A stretch of 64,000 nt of DNA from Mucilaginibacter defluvii (lineage in GTDB: Bacteria; Bacteroidota; Bacteroidia; Sphingobacteriales; Sphingobacteriaceae), in the NCBI RefSeq assembly GCF_039543225.1, contig NZ_BAABJI010000002.1:1302001-1366000 (forward strand), in the 5' to 3' direction. The notes beneath the pieces are model-generated. The model was not told the origin of the DNA and did not search any database. It saw nothing but the letters and a program-made list of their open reading frames with translations. The position numbers and the translations under genes are program-made. Below are positions 53,139-62,075 of the stretch, piece after piece (the first letter of the stretch is position 1; each line of letters begins with the position of its first letter).

Positions 53139-56105
53139 TTAGATGATATTGCTTACCTCTTTAGGCGGAAAGCCATAATGTCTGGAAAAACTGGCAGAAA
53201 AACTTGCCGGGCTACTAAAACCTACTCTGTAAGCCACTTCTGCCACATTTAAATTTTCTTTTTGAAGAAGCAAGTAAGCTTTCTCGAGCCTGACCAGCCT
53301 TATCAACTCGCCGGCTCCTTGTCCGGCAATATCCTTTAACTTGCGGTGTAACTGTGTGCGGCTTAACCCCATATAAGTAGCAAGCTTATCTGCCGTAAAA
53401 GATTCATCATCAACATTGTCAAGTACAATTTGACGAATGCGACCAATGAAATCGCGCTCCATGGCTGGCATCATTGCATTGTTATGCAGCCATGTGCGCT
53501 CCTGTGTATAGTGTTCGCGAAGGCGCTTTCGGGAATCAATCAGGTTTTCAATGGTTGCTATCAATTCGCGTTTATTGAATGGTTTTGCGAGGTAAGCATC
53601 GGCGCCTGTTTCTATACCTTGTATCCGGCTATCGGTATCTGCCTTAGCAGTTAGCATAATAATAGGAATATGACTGGTTTTTACATCCCTTTTAAACTGC
53701 TCTGCCAGTTCATAGCCGTTTACCTGCGGCATCATAATATCGGTTATAATAACTGTTGGTATACACTCCATACCCATTTCAAGCCCCTGTTGCCCATTAG
53801 CAGCACTTATTACAAGGTAATGGTCGTTTAATAAACCGTGTAAATAGTTACGCAATTCTTCATTATCCTCAACCAGCAAAATAAGCAACTTGTCGGGGTC
53901 GGCGCTTCGTGTAATATTTGCCGGGTTACCGATAATTTGCGTTTTCTTTGCTTCATCGGTTCCGGTAACCTCATTTACAGGCGATGCCGGATGGTACGGT
54001 AGCAATACATTTATCTCAGTACCTGCATTAACGCTGCTCGTGGCTTTAATATGACCGCCCAGCAATTCTGTCAACTCACGGGTTAATGCCAAACCGATAC
54101 CTGATCCTTCGGCCGAGCGGATATCAAAGGGATCGGCCTGATAAAAGCGGGTGAATATGTAAGCTAACTTATCTTTAGGAATGCCTTTGCCAGTATCAAT
54201 TACTGTTAAGCATAAGAATTCGGTATCATCTTCAATAACCTTTTTCAAATTGATATTAACGCTTCCCCGATCAGTGAATTTTACCGCATTTGATAGCAGG
54301 TTGGATATTATTTTACTTAGCTTGTCTTGATCACCCTTTATCCAAAGCTCATCAAACGGTGATGTAAAGGTTAGCAAAACATCTTTCTTTGCTGCCGGTA
54401 TTTTATAAGGGTTTAAGCTAATACCGATCAAAGCCACTAGATCAAGCGGGTTATATGCTACTTCCATGGCGCCATTCTCGATCTTGCTCATATCAAGTAA
54501 CTGATTGATCAGCTGAAGCAGGCGGGTAGCATTGTTATAAATTAAATGTGCATAGGCCTGCGTTTGCAAGGCTGTAGATGCCATGAGTTCCTCTGCAGGG
54601 TTGAGTATAAGTGTAAGCGGTGTTTTAAATTCATGCGTGATGTTAGTAAAAAAGCGTGATTTTACTACATCCATTTCCCTAAGCCTTTCTGCCTGCAGTT
54701 TGAGCTCTGCCGTCCGCTCGGCAACCAATGTCTCCAGCCGTCGGGCTTCTCCCGCAATCAATTCAATTTTCTCGGCTTCCTGAGTGAGGGCTAATGCCGA
54801 TAGCGTTTCAACCTCGTTAAGTTTTGCCGATAGCTCCTGGTTGGTCCGGCTAAAATCTAAGGCCAGATAAAGCGACAAGCAAAGCGGCAGCACCAATCCG
54901 GCGGTATTCATAACAAAAGAACGCATGGCCCATGAATAATAAGGCCACAAGCCAAATACATCCTCCCAAGTAAGAAAGTAGGTAAGCATAACTACAATAA
55001 CTCCGGCCAAAATAAGCCCTGCGCCCTTATCGCGCCTGCGGATCATGTGCAATACAGACCTGAATGCATCAAGCATCCAAAACAGGTACACTACATAAAA
55101 GTAATCGTTCCAAATAGCTTCGGCAAAATAGATTGCTTTAATAATATACATAACCAAATAGCCGGCACACATTGCCAAAAGCGCTATGGCTCTTACTCTT
55201 GGTGGCCTGCCTAAACCGATCTTGTACAGCAGCATTACTCCCGTCCAAAGCTGCAATACTTTGCAAAGGCTGCCTGACAGTTCGGCTATCCACTGCAGTT
55301 GAGGGGTTGGTGCCTGGTAAAAAAAATATACGCCGATTGCACTGACGCCTACAAAAAACACAAAGGCTGCGTAATATAGGTAGATGCCGCGCTTCCGGTA
55401 AAAAAGATACAGTAGGAAATGCAGCAAAGCAAGCACGATCTGCGCGGCGGCGCAAAGTGGTATAGCATTTAATAAGAACGAGCTCCGGCTTAAGCGGGCC
55501 GAAATTCTCTCGTAATTACCTATCCAAACCTCAAATCCGGCAAAATCAGCATATACTGCCTTGTGGTTGGCATAATGTATACTTAAAAGGTGTGGTTTTG
55601 CATCGCTTAACCAAATAGGTATTATTTGCCTTGGCGCACGTGCGTTTTCGGTTGAGGCTATGGTATGCCCCACCTTGCCATAACCACCTATGGGCCGACC
55701 ATCAATAAAGATCTCTGATGCGCCATCATGATTTATGCGTAGTGATAGTTTCTTATTTATAAGTGTTGTGTCGGCCTTTACCCACGCGCCGAACCAACCC
55801 TCGCCATACCAGTTTTTGGGCGCGTTTGTATTACCAAAGGCCGTATACCTGATATGCGTCCACCATTTGGTATCAACCGGAGGGCGTTGATGCCTGCCTG
55901 TACTTATAGGCTGAAAATACCATGATGAATTCCCCAAAGTAATTTCATTCAGTTGGGTAAAGCTCCTTTCACTAAGTGTAATAACCTCCTGAGCCTTTAC
56001 CGGGAGTGATAAAATCAGCATAAAAGCCAACGATACATGGTAAGGCTGTATTACAGCAAACAATCTCCATAAATTAAGCCTCATCATCACAAACGAAGTT
56101 TTCAT
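53139..56105 (-). CDS. Hybrid sensor kinase / receiver / AraC-type regulator
   Basis: A 988-residue protein combining sensor, kinase, receiver and DNA-binding regulator. Signal peptide (about 20-38) and an extracytoplasmic jelly-roll-like domain (about 40-190; FGAWVKADTTLINKKLSLRINHDGASEIFIDGRPIGGYG) are followed by seven membrane helices (about 210-430), the 7TM-DISM layout. Then come coiled coil, HisKA (FFTNITHEFKTPLTLIL, near 492), HATPase (SNLLSNAVKFTDRG, DTGKGIP, GSGIGLALTRE), receiver (VEDNEELR, IITDIMMPQ, AKPF) and AraC helix-turn-helix (SFTADKLATYMGLSRTQLHRKL ... VAEVAYRVGFSSPASFSASF). It lies divergent to the secreted/lectin gene group starting at 56428, which it may control. Confidence 0.93.
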   Translation of the reverse strand: MKTSFVMMRLNLWRLFAVIQPYHVSLAFMLILSLPVKAQEVITLSERSFTQLNEITLGNSSWYFQPISTGRHQRPPVDTKWWTHIRYTAFGNTNAPKNWYGEGWFGAWVKADTTLINKKLSLRINHDGASEIFIDGRPIGGYGKVGHTIASTENARAPRQIIPIWLSDAKPHLLSIHYANHKAVYADFAGFEVWIGNYERISARLSRSSFLLNAIPLCAAAQIVLALLHFLLYLFYRKRGIYLYYAAFVFFVGVSAIGVYFFYQAPTPQLQWIAELSGSLCKVLQLWTGVMLLYKIGLGRPPRVRAIALLAMCAGYLVMYIIKAIYFAEAIWNDYFYVVYLFWMLDAFRSVLHMIRRRDKGAGLILAGVIVVMLTYFLTWEDVFGLWPYYSWAMRSFVMNTAGLVLPLCLSLYLALDFSRTNQELSAKLNEVETLSALALTQEAEKIELIAGEARRLETLVAERTAELKLQAERLREMDVVKSRFFTNITHEFKTPLTLILNPAEELMASTALQTQAYAHLIYNNATRLLQLINQLLDMSKIENGAMEVAYNPLDLVALIGISLNPYKIPAAKKDVLLTFTSPFDELWIKGDQDKLSKIISNLLSNAVKFTDRGSVNINLKKVIEDDTEFLCLTVIDTGKGIPKDKLAYIFTRFYQADPFDIRSAEGSGIGLALTRELTELLGGHIKATSSVNAGTEINVLLPYHPASPVNEVTGTDEAKKTQIIGNPANITRSADPDKLLILLVEDNEELRNYLHGLLNDHYLVISAANGQQGLEMGMECIPTVIITDIMMPQVNGYELAEQFKRDVKTSHIPIIMLTAKADTDSRIQGIETGADAYLAKPFNKRELIATIENLIDSRKRLREHYTQERTWLHNNAMMPAMERDFIGRIRQIVLDNVDDESFTADKLATYMGLSRTQLHRKLKDIAGQGAGELIRLVRLEKAYLLLQKENLNVAEVAYRVGFSSPASFSASFSRHYGFPPKEVSNII

Positions 56106-56427
56106 AGTGCGAATACCATCATAAAAGCAGTAAGTAAATTTTTATAAGATGAATCTGCTCAATAGTATTCTCTCAATTTGCTTACAAGTTATTCATCTTT
56201 TTAGATGGTTACAAGTGAGCTTTAGAAAACCAATGTCTCTGTTTATACCGCATTTGAACTCAGATATCAACCTACACTAAAGAATGTGCAACAAAATCGA
56301 AAGTATTTGACAAAAATTCGAAAGTTTTTTTCGCACCTGTGCCATTTATTTGCCTCTGAGTTTTGGTACTTATAGTTTTTGTTCCCAAATCTTAAACCCT
56401 CTGCAAATTAATACCTGTAACAACACG
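56106..56427. other. Divergent regulatory region of the hybrid regulator and secreted genes
   Basis: 322 bp, without a coding frame of interest. It contains a repeated segment TCGAAAGT (about 56298 and 56319) that may be part of a regulator-binding site. Promoter boxes are not clear. Confidence 0.4.
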
Positions 56428-56895
56428 ATGAAAAACATACAATTACTGATTGCGATTTTGTTGCTTTCTATTCCGGCACTTGCCCAAACAGATACTACAA
56501 GTTATCCCAAGGAACGTCAGGAGATCAGGCAACTTTTACATAGCCAAAAGCCGGGTACGGTTATAGATTGTAAAGATATGGTTGCCGTAGGTCCTAAAGG
56601 CGACATTTCCTTTTCTCATCAGCAGTGGGTCGAGGCGCAAAAAACGGAAAAACTGGTATTTAAGTCGGTAAGACCGGTGCCCGGCAATGAAATCATACGC
56701 ATTTATGATGGTACAACAGCGGTGGTTAACACATTGCTCAATGTGAACATCGTTGTCGATGGACGCGATCTCAATATCAAGGTTCGCCGCCTTGAAGTAT
56801 ATCGTAAAAATGCAGGTAGTTGGTGCCGGGTAGCCGGCCAGGGCACTCAGGTTGATGAGAAGTTATTCCCTATTAACACAAACATTAAACCTTAA
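56428..56895 (+). CDS. Secreted NTF2-like (DUF4440-type) protein
   Basis: Start at ATG 56428 (MKNIQLLIAILLLSIPALAQ), giving about 155 residues with a signal peptide; the frame is open 26 codons further. The mature domain has the pattern ERQEIRQLLHSQKPGTVIDCKDMVAVGPKGDISFSHQQWVEAQKT and later GTTAVVNTLLNVNIVV ... VRRLEVYRKNAGSWCRVAGQGTQV. This is typical of the NTF2/SnoaL-like DUF4440 fold, which binds small molecules or acts as an isomerase-like scaffold. It is 10 nt from the next lipoprotein gene. Function unknown. Confidence 0.75.
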   Translation: MKNIQLLIAILLLSIPALAQTDTTSYPKERQEIRQLLHSQKPGTVIDCKDMVAVGPKGDISFSHQQWVEAQKTEKLVFKSVRPVPGNEIIRIYDGTTAVVNTLLNVNIVVDGRDLNIKVRRLEVYRKNAGSWCRVAGQGTQVDEKLFPINTNIKP

Positions 56896-56905
56896 CAATA
56901 TAACA

Positions 56906-57736
56906 ATGAAAAAAGCAACACAATTTATTCTTGTATTTATCGCGCTAAACACACTACTGATCAGCGCAGGATGTAAAAAGGATAGCAGTCAGAAAAATCC
57001 TGATAAAGACCTAAAAGGGAGCTACAGCTTTTCAAATACAGAGTATACAGGCCTTGCCAGGGTAGGCAATCATTATTATGCCAGGCCGCTTTCCCTGAGG
57101 TTCGGGGCGGGTGACGAGGTAACCGCCTGGTCGCACTTAACGCTTACTGTATGGCGTCGTGGCGATGTTAAAGGAAAAATAACAAAAGTGGAAGAGGATG
57201 CCCAGGGGCAAACAACGGTTACTATACTTTTTGACCTGCCCGGAGATGAGCAATTCAACTCCCCGCAAGTATATACAATTTCTGCCGATAAGTCTAAAAT
57301 CACAGGTGGAACCTCGCCAATTATCTCTATGGTTGATATGAAACTATTCTCTAAAGATGCTCCAGGCATCGTTGGTGTATGGTCGCAACCCCAGCATCCG
57401 GATTGGTTCCCTGATGTAAACGTGATCGCATTTGATAAAAACGGGCAAACCAATTATAACCAGGGCGGCAAGCCTGTCTATTACGTTTATGATGACAAAA
57501 TCCTTTGGAAAGAGAACTATAAACAGGATGGTTCACGCATTACGTTCTCTGGTATTAATCCAGATGTTGCCGCGCCTTTAGTAACCATTATTCCTTACTA
57601 TGGTGTTCTCTCCAGCGATGGGAAGATTTTATATGTGGACGCTTACGATTTTAGAGGCTCCAGAATCACTACTTCATTGAGTACCTTCGAATGGTACGGG
57701 CCGAAAGGTGTTACGCCTTGGCTAATAAGGCAATAA
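56906..57736 (+). CDS. Lipoprotein of unknown function
   Basis: Start at ATG 56906 (MKKATQFILVFIALNTLLISAGC), giving 276 residues with a lipobox S-A-G-C; the frame is open 18 codons upstream into the previous gene. The mature part has beta-rich segments (SYSFSNTEYTGLARVGNHYYARPLSLRFG, SHLTLTVWRRGDVKGKITKVEED, GVWSQPQHPDWFPDVNVIAFDKNGQTNY). It ends in RGSRITTSLSTFEWYGPKG. No family recognised. It lies 10 nt after the DUF4440-type gene and upstream of the lectin gene, so the three may be a unit controlled by the divergent hybrid regulator. Confidence 0.7.
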   Translation: MKKATQFILVFIALNTLLISAGCKKDSSQKNPDKDLKGSYSFSNTEYTGLARVGNHYYARPLSLRFGAGDEVTAWSHLTLTVWRRGDVKGKITKVEEDAQGQTTVTILFDLPGDEQFNSPQVYTISADKSKITGGTSPIISMVDMKLFSKDAPGIVGVWSQPQHPDWFPDVNVIAFDKNGQTNYNQGGKPVYYVYDDKILWKENYKQDGSRITFSGINPDVAAPLVTIIPYYGVLSSDGKILYVDAYDFRGSRITTSLSTFEWYGPKGVTPWLIRQ

Positions 57737-57841
57737 ATTTTAATTAAAGGATAAATGCCCCTTATTTGTGAGGTCAATTCTTCTATGAATGAAGATTTAC
57801 TTTTTAGAACGTTAAACCTACTACTTAAAAAATATTAATAG

Positions 57842-59623
57842 ATGGCGTATTTAAATCAAGCTTCGGCACAGCAGGTTAGCAAGGGCAAAGCAATAGCAAA
57901 GGTCCGCATTCAATGGGTTTTTGGCAACCAGCTACCAGACGCGATTGAGGTCAGAATACCTGCTGACTCCGTAACACCGCCAGTATTAGCGGCTTCGGTC
58001 AAAGTTAATAAAAGTGCAAAAAGCCCCGCTTTTACGGAATTTGAAGTACCTGCACCCAATGTCTTATCGTTCGTTGTATCGCCACGTACTCTCAGCAATA
58101 ATGTGTTAAACGATAAGATGCCTGATGATGCAGGTTTTGAACAATATTGGGAAACGTTTAGCGTGCAGCTTACGCCGCTTGCGCTGGCTGCCGAAGGAAG
58201 TGCCAGTCCCGAAAAACCACCGGCACCCTTGGTTTTACCTTTCGATGATATTGGCCCCACACATATAGGAGTACACTGGCAGGCCGGCTATAATTTTGAT
58301 TCTTACTTTATTAATATTACGGAAAAAGCCTTGCCGGGACAACCGCCAAACGCGCCCCGAACCATTCATCATGGTGATGACGGGGAATGGGGCTTTCAAC
58401 GGGTGGACGATCTGAAGCCGAAAACCACTTATCTTGTTCAGGTGCAGGGATGTACCAAATCATTTTTTGGCCTTTTGAGCAATAACTGCTGGGAGTGGTC
58501 ACCCGTGGTAGAGTGTACTACTCGCCCGGCTTCAAGCTTTGCTGTTCGTCCGCCGGCAGGGGCTGCATTAGCGGCATCTCAACAATATGGTATTGATGAT
58601 CAAACCGATGTGTTCGTGGTTGATGGTACCGGGGCTGTTAATGTATTTTGGGTAAACGGCGGCCGGCCATGGAATGGCCCTTATGCCATCACTGCACCGG
58701 GCGCAGCGCCGGTGGGTGCAAAAGTGGTGGCTTCTCCGCAATGGGGTGTACATGGCCAAACCGATGTGTTTTTTGTGGATAACAACGGCGCGGTGAATGT
58801 ACTTTGGGTTAATGCAGGTGGTTCATGGAAGGGGCCGCAGGCTATTTCACCCTCAGGATTTGCGCCGGCAGGTGCAGCCCTTGCCGTATCGCGTCAGTTT
58901 GGCCTTGATCAAACCGATGTTTTCGCAGTCGGTAACAACGGGGCTATTCATGTGCTATGGGCTACTGGCGGTGGTGCATGGAATGGCCCGGTGCCTATTT
59001 CGCCAGCCGGTTTTGCGCCTGCAGGTGCACAGCTTGCCGCATCAAAACAATTTGGGTTAGAGCAAACCGTCGTGTTTGTGATAGGTAATTCAGGGGCTGT
59101 GCACGTACTGTGGGCTGGCGGGAGTGGCCCTTGGGCTGGTCCGGCGCCAATATCACCTGCCGGATTTGCCCCTCCAGGTGGTGCGCTGGCTGCATCGCAG
59201 CAGTTTGGTTTAGACCAAACCGTGGTTTTTGTTGCCGATAACGCTGGTGCAGTAAATGTATTATGGGCTGGCGGCGGCGGTGCATGGGCCGGACCAGCAG
59301 CACTTTCACCCGCCGGATTTACGTCACCGGGTGCGGGTATTACTGCTTCGCAACAATTTGGCGCCGGTGCGCAGACAGATGTTTTTGTGGTCGGCAACAA
59401 CGGGGCGCTCAATGTTTTATGGGTTGGCGGCGGCGGTGCCTGGAACGGACCAGCCCCTCTTACTCCGGGTGGCTTTGCACCCGCCGGGGCGGCACTCGCC
59501 GCATCAAAGCAACATGGTTCGGAACAACTGGATGTTTTCTTAGTGGACAATGCAGGTACCGTTAACGTCAGCTGGGTGTCAAGCCCTGAAGGGTGGAAAG
59601 GTCCGGCCGCGTTGCATGTTTGA
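57842..59623 (+). CDS. Fibronectin-like plus PLL-type seven-bladed lectin
   Basis: 593 residues without a signal peptide. The N-terminal part (1-120) is unrecognised and beta-rich. Residues about 125-230 look like fibronectin III (THIGVHWQAGYNFDSYFINITEK ... GFQRVDDLKPKTTYLVQVQGC). Residues 239-593 hold seven repeats of about 50 residues of the type GAALAASQQFGLDQTDVFVV-x-NNGAVNVLWV-GG-GAW-GP-PISPAGFAP. This W-G-P, FVV-G-A pattern resembles the PLL lectins of Photorhabdus, seven-bladed propellers that bind fucosylated glycans. The call is a carbohydrate-binding lectin; specificity is inference. Absence of a signal peptide suggests a non-classical release route or a cytoplasmic location. Confidence 0.8.
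   Translation: MAYLNQASAQQVSKGKAIAKVRIQWVFGNQLPDAIEVRIPADSVTPPVLAASVKVNKSAKSPAFTEFEVPAPNVLSFVVSPRTLSNNVLNDKMPDDAGFEQYWETFSVQLTPLALAAEGSASPEKPPAPLVLPFDDIGPTHIGVHWQAGYNFDSYFINITEKALPGQPPNAPRTIHHGDDGEWGFQRVDDLKPKTTYLVQVQGCTKSFFGLLSNNCWEWSPVVECTTRPASSFAVRPPAGAALAASQQYGIDDQTDVFVVDGTGAVNVFWVNGGRPWNGPYAITAPGAAPVGAKVVASPQWGVHGQTDVFFVDNNGAVNVLWVNAGGSWKGPQAISPSGFAPAGAALAVSRQFGLDQTDVFAVGNNGAIHVLWATGGGAWNGPVPISPAGFAPAGAQLAASKQFGLEQTVVFVIGNSGAVHVLWAGGSGPWAGPAPISPAGFAPPGGALAASQQFGLDQTVVFVADNAGAVNVLWAGGGGAWAGPAALSPAGFTSPGAGITASQQFGAGAQTDVFVVGNNGALNVLWVGGGGAWNGPAPLTPGGFAPAGAALAASKQHGSEQLDVFLVDNAGTVNVSWVSSPEGWKGPAALHV
58556..59620 (+). repeat. Seven tandem ~50-residue lectin blade repeats
   Basis: Seven in-frame units of about 150 nt, each with the Q-T-D-V-F core and the tail G-x-W-x-G-P. 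Adjacent units 3-6 are closely similar (for example FGLDQT and FGLEQT), indicating recent duplication or strong selection for uniform binding sites. The antisense frame of the same region is an artefact of the repeats. Confidence 0.85.
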
Positions 59624-60338
59624 TATGCGCATGTTGATACCATCAGACGATATAGAAATTAATACTTGATTTGAATATGAGTAAGCCCTTTAATGATAAG
59701 ACCGTCCTAAAGTTGAACCAGCACCTTTAACCATCTACCGCTCAAGCATCGCGAACATGTTTCAAAACATTATATCAGTTAAATTTCTATAAGTTCCAAT
59801 TGACGCCTGAATGATTCAGTTAAAAAAATAATCCGAATAGTTCAAAAATTGGATATATCAATTAGAACAATGGTAATATCGGTTCGATGTACCCTGAAAA
59901 ATTGCATTTTGACGGCGAAAACATCGAACTGCGAGAGTTATGAAATATCAAGGTTTATTTATCTAATTTACAATAATTTACGAAAAAAGAAAGGGCAAGC
60001 GATGATAAATCATGCTTGCCCAGTTGGATGCGCCACCTGGGCACACCCATAACTTTATTTAAAACTGAATATCAATCACTTACGAAGTGAACGAAAAGCC
60101 TGGTAGCCTTTTTTGGCGACTCACCTCGCCGGTAGATATAAAAGTACCGTTTTGCATTTAAAAACACTAAAAATACCACAAGAACAGGTGCTAAATTACT
60201 GGAATACAGGTTTGAGTCCCGACTAAGCTCTGAAAATTCGGTAAATCTGATAGCGCTGTTTTGGCGGTCTATCCCAAACTTAAATAACTTCTATCATTAC
60301 TATATCAACGTTTAATGATTAACAATGATTCAACTCTA
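59624..60338. other. 715-bp intergenic region with one strong hairpin
   Basis: A short ORF of 17 codons at 59677-59730 and one of 67 codons at 59849-60052 are present but look non-coding. The notable item is the hairpin at 59985-60021 (see next entry). A T-arm-like phrase near 60211 was considered as a tRNA fragment and rejected. Confidence 0.45.
59985..60021 (-). terminator. Strong terminator-like hairpin (minus strand)
   Basis: GGGCAAGC (59993-60000) pairs with GCTTGCCC (60014-60021), and ATGAT/ATCAT inside extends the stem. The minus strand continues with a T-rich tract (complement of CGAAAAAAGAAA, about 59981-59992). The nearest leftward gene ends at 60339, so this sits about 320 nt downstream and may end its transcript or a small RNA. 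Confidence 0.7.
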
Positions 60339-61130
60339 TTATTGAGCATTTGCTGCTTTGATGATTACTTTAGCCACCGCCTCCGCCTGGGAAATGAACA
60401 CGACATGACTGCCTTCAATCTCTGTAATCTGAGCTTTGCCCCTTTCATACATCTTACGTTCGGTCATTGGATTCAATGCTTTATCCTTTGTAGCGATAAT
60501 GCCGTAACTTGGCTTACTTTTCCAGGCTACATTATCCACAGGTTCTTCAAAGCATTTGCCAATAATTGGCACTTGCGAAGCATTCATAAAGTCGCTTTGT
60601 GCCTGGCTTAGATCACCGGCAAAGCCACCATGAAATTTAGCCGGATCGAAGTAAACATAACCGAACTGGTCGGGGTCAGTGAAGCCAGCCTCTGGCGCAG
60701 CAGGTGCCGCGGCTACCCATTTCCCTGTTGTCTCACCACTATCCGGCATAAATGCGGCAACGTATACTAATGCGGCTACTTTCTCATTTACACCTGCTTC
60801 CGTGATCACGGTTCCGCCCCAGGAATGGCCTACTAAAATGACCTTTCCATCTTGCCGGTTGATCACACTATTCGTAATTTCCACATCGGCTTTCAATGAG
60901 GTTAAAGGGTTCTGTACAATACTGACGTTATATCCTTTTTTTACCAGAATGTCGTAAACCGGCTTCCAGCCGGAACCGTCGGCAAAAGCGCCGTGCACCA
61001 ATACGATATTTTTTACAGCCGGCGGCTGGGCATTTGCGACATCTATGCCTAAGTTGAAAAGCCCAACAATTAATAGGATGGCGAACATTAAAAAACGACG
61101 GTTTTCTGAAGATTTAAATGATGTTTTCAT
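60339..61130 (-). CDS. Secreted alpha/beta hydrolase
   Basis: A 263-residue protein with a signal peptide (about 12-34, FAILLIVGLFNLGIDVANA). The alpha/beta-hydrolase core follows: IVLVHGAFADGSGW (oxyanion region), VILVGHSWGGTVI (nucleophile Ser in G-H-S-W-G), the acid region SYGIIATKDKAL and a C-terminal His in EIEGSHVVFIS. All triad positions look filled. The substrate is not evident; similar proteins are esterases or haloalkane/lipase-like. The DUF1223 gene ends 31 nt upstream in the same direction, so the two are probably co-transcribed. Confidence 0.85.
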   Translation of the reverse strand: MKTSFKSSENRRFLMFAILLIVGLFNLGIDVANAQPPAVKNIVLVHGAFADGSGWKPVYDILVKKGYNVSIVQNPLTSLKADVEITNSVINRQDGKVILVGHSWGGTVITEAGVNEKVAALVYVAAFMPDSGETTGKWVAAAPAAPEAGFTDPDQFGYVYFDPAKFHGGFAGDLSQAQSDFMNASQVPIIGKCFEEPVDNVAWKSKPSYGIIATKDKALNPMTERKMYERGKAQITEIEGSHVVFISQAEAVAKVIIKAANAQ

Positions 61131-61161
61131 GATTATAAATGTTTTAATTGTTGAACATGAG

Positions 61162-61959
61162 TTAGAGATTACCAGAAGTTGAAGGAACAGATGTTTTGGC
61201 AGCGGCTAATATTTCGCCTGTATCCGGGTTCTGTATAAAGCCGATAAGCTCCCAGTTTTGTGAATCAAATTCCTTCGGCAAAGCAATTGCCTCGTCGCCT
61301 TGTCTCTGGGGGCTTAAAGAAAATTTGTGTAACTGCCGTACTATCTGAGCATGATTAAGGGTTCGTCCTTCGTTTTCACCGGCTTTAATTTTGTTTACCG
61401 CATGTTTTTGTACTAATGCAACCACCAATTGACCTTGTGTCGGCAAACCGGCTAACTGATAGTGAATGTTAATGCCTTGAGGTTTTTGTTGCGCCCTTAA
61501 GTTTAACGCAGTACTTGCTTTTTCATTTAGGGCAGTAGATAACGAATTTCTAATTGCTCTATCATCTGAACCTACAAACTCCTGCGTGCCATTCACTATC
61601 AATTGCGGTGTATATACCTGACTGGTGAATTTGCTTTGGTACCAGTATTGCCTTTTTGAAAAATCAGGATTGCTGAATATATCTTTCCAGCCCAGCCGAT
61701 TCCAATAATCCACATGGTAGGCCAAAATATAAACAGGTTTGTTGCCGGCTTCTTTCTGAATGCGTTCCAATAGCTCGTCGGCAGGCGGGCAACTGGAGCA
61801 GCCTTCAGAAGTAAATAATTCTAATACGGCAAAACCTTTACCCGAACCTAAATTTACCGGGTTACGCTTATTGAAACTGCTGATGGTTTTTACATACGCC
61901 GCTGATGTTAACAGGAGAACAACGGCGGCGCAGAGGGTAATTAATCTTGTTATTTTCAT
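61162..61959 (-). CDS. DUF1223 thioredoxin-like secreted protein
   Basis: Start at ATG 61959 (MKITRLITLCAAVVLLLTSAAYV), giving 265 residues with an N-terminal signal/anchor; the frame is open 19 codons upstream. The N-terminal domain carries FAVLELFTSEGCSSCPPADELLERIQ, where C-S-S-C sits at the thioredoxin active-site position of DUF1223. YHVDYWNRLGWKDIFSNPDFSKRQYWY follows, and a C-terminal domain typical of the family ends with NWELIGFIQNPDTGEILAA. It is probably a periplasmic disulfide-active or binding protein; enzymatic role is not established. Confidence 0.9.
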   Translation of the reverse strand: MKITRLITLCAAVVLLLTSAAYVKTISSFNKRNPVNLGSGKGFAVLELFTSEGCSSCPPADELLERIQKEAGNKPVYILAYHVDYWNRLGWKDIFSNPDFSKRQYWYQSKFTSQVYTPQLIVNGTQEFVGSDDRAIRNSLSTALNEKASTALNLRAQQKPQGINIHYQLAGLPTQGQLVVALVQKHAVNKIKAGENEGRTLNHAQIVRQLHKFSLSPQRQGDEAIALPKEFDSQNWELIGFIQNPDTGEILAAAKTSVPSTSGNL

Positions 61960-62015
61960 GGTTTGATCTTTATTTGATATGACCAAAACTATCGGCAAAA
62001 TGACCGGCCCAAGCA

Positions 62016-62055
62016 CAAAAAAGGGTTGAACCGGACGTAATCCCTGCTCAACCCT
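62016..62055 (-). terminator. Intrinsic terminator after the SDR gene
   Basis: On the minus strand AGGGTTGA (62055-62048) pairs with TCAACCCT (62029-62022), followed by a T6 run. It lies 20 nt after the SDR stop codon at 62076 and separates it from the DUF1223 operon. Confidence 0.8.
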
Positions 62056-62075
62056 ACAATTGCGATCGCGAAAAT

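Noticed and set aside
58948..59643. A 231-codon ORF antisense to the lectin gene
   Set aside because: It is a by-product of the regular GC-rich blade repeats. Its translation is low complexity (Pro/Ala/Thr-rich), while the sense frame has domain signatures and a natural start.
59849..60052. 67-codon ORF downstream of the lectin gene
   Set aside because: It contains the strong hairpin at 59993-60021 and has no protein-like features.
60200..60230. GGTTTGAGTCCCGA phrase resembling a tRNA T-arm or attachment site
   Set aside because: The flanks do not pair as a T-stem and no acceptor, anticodon stem or integrase is nearby.
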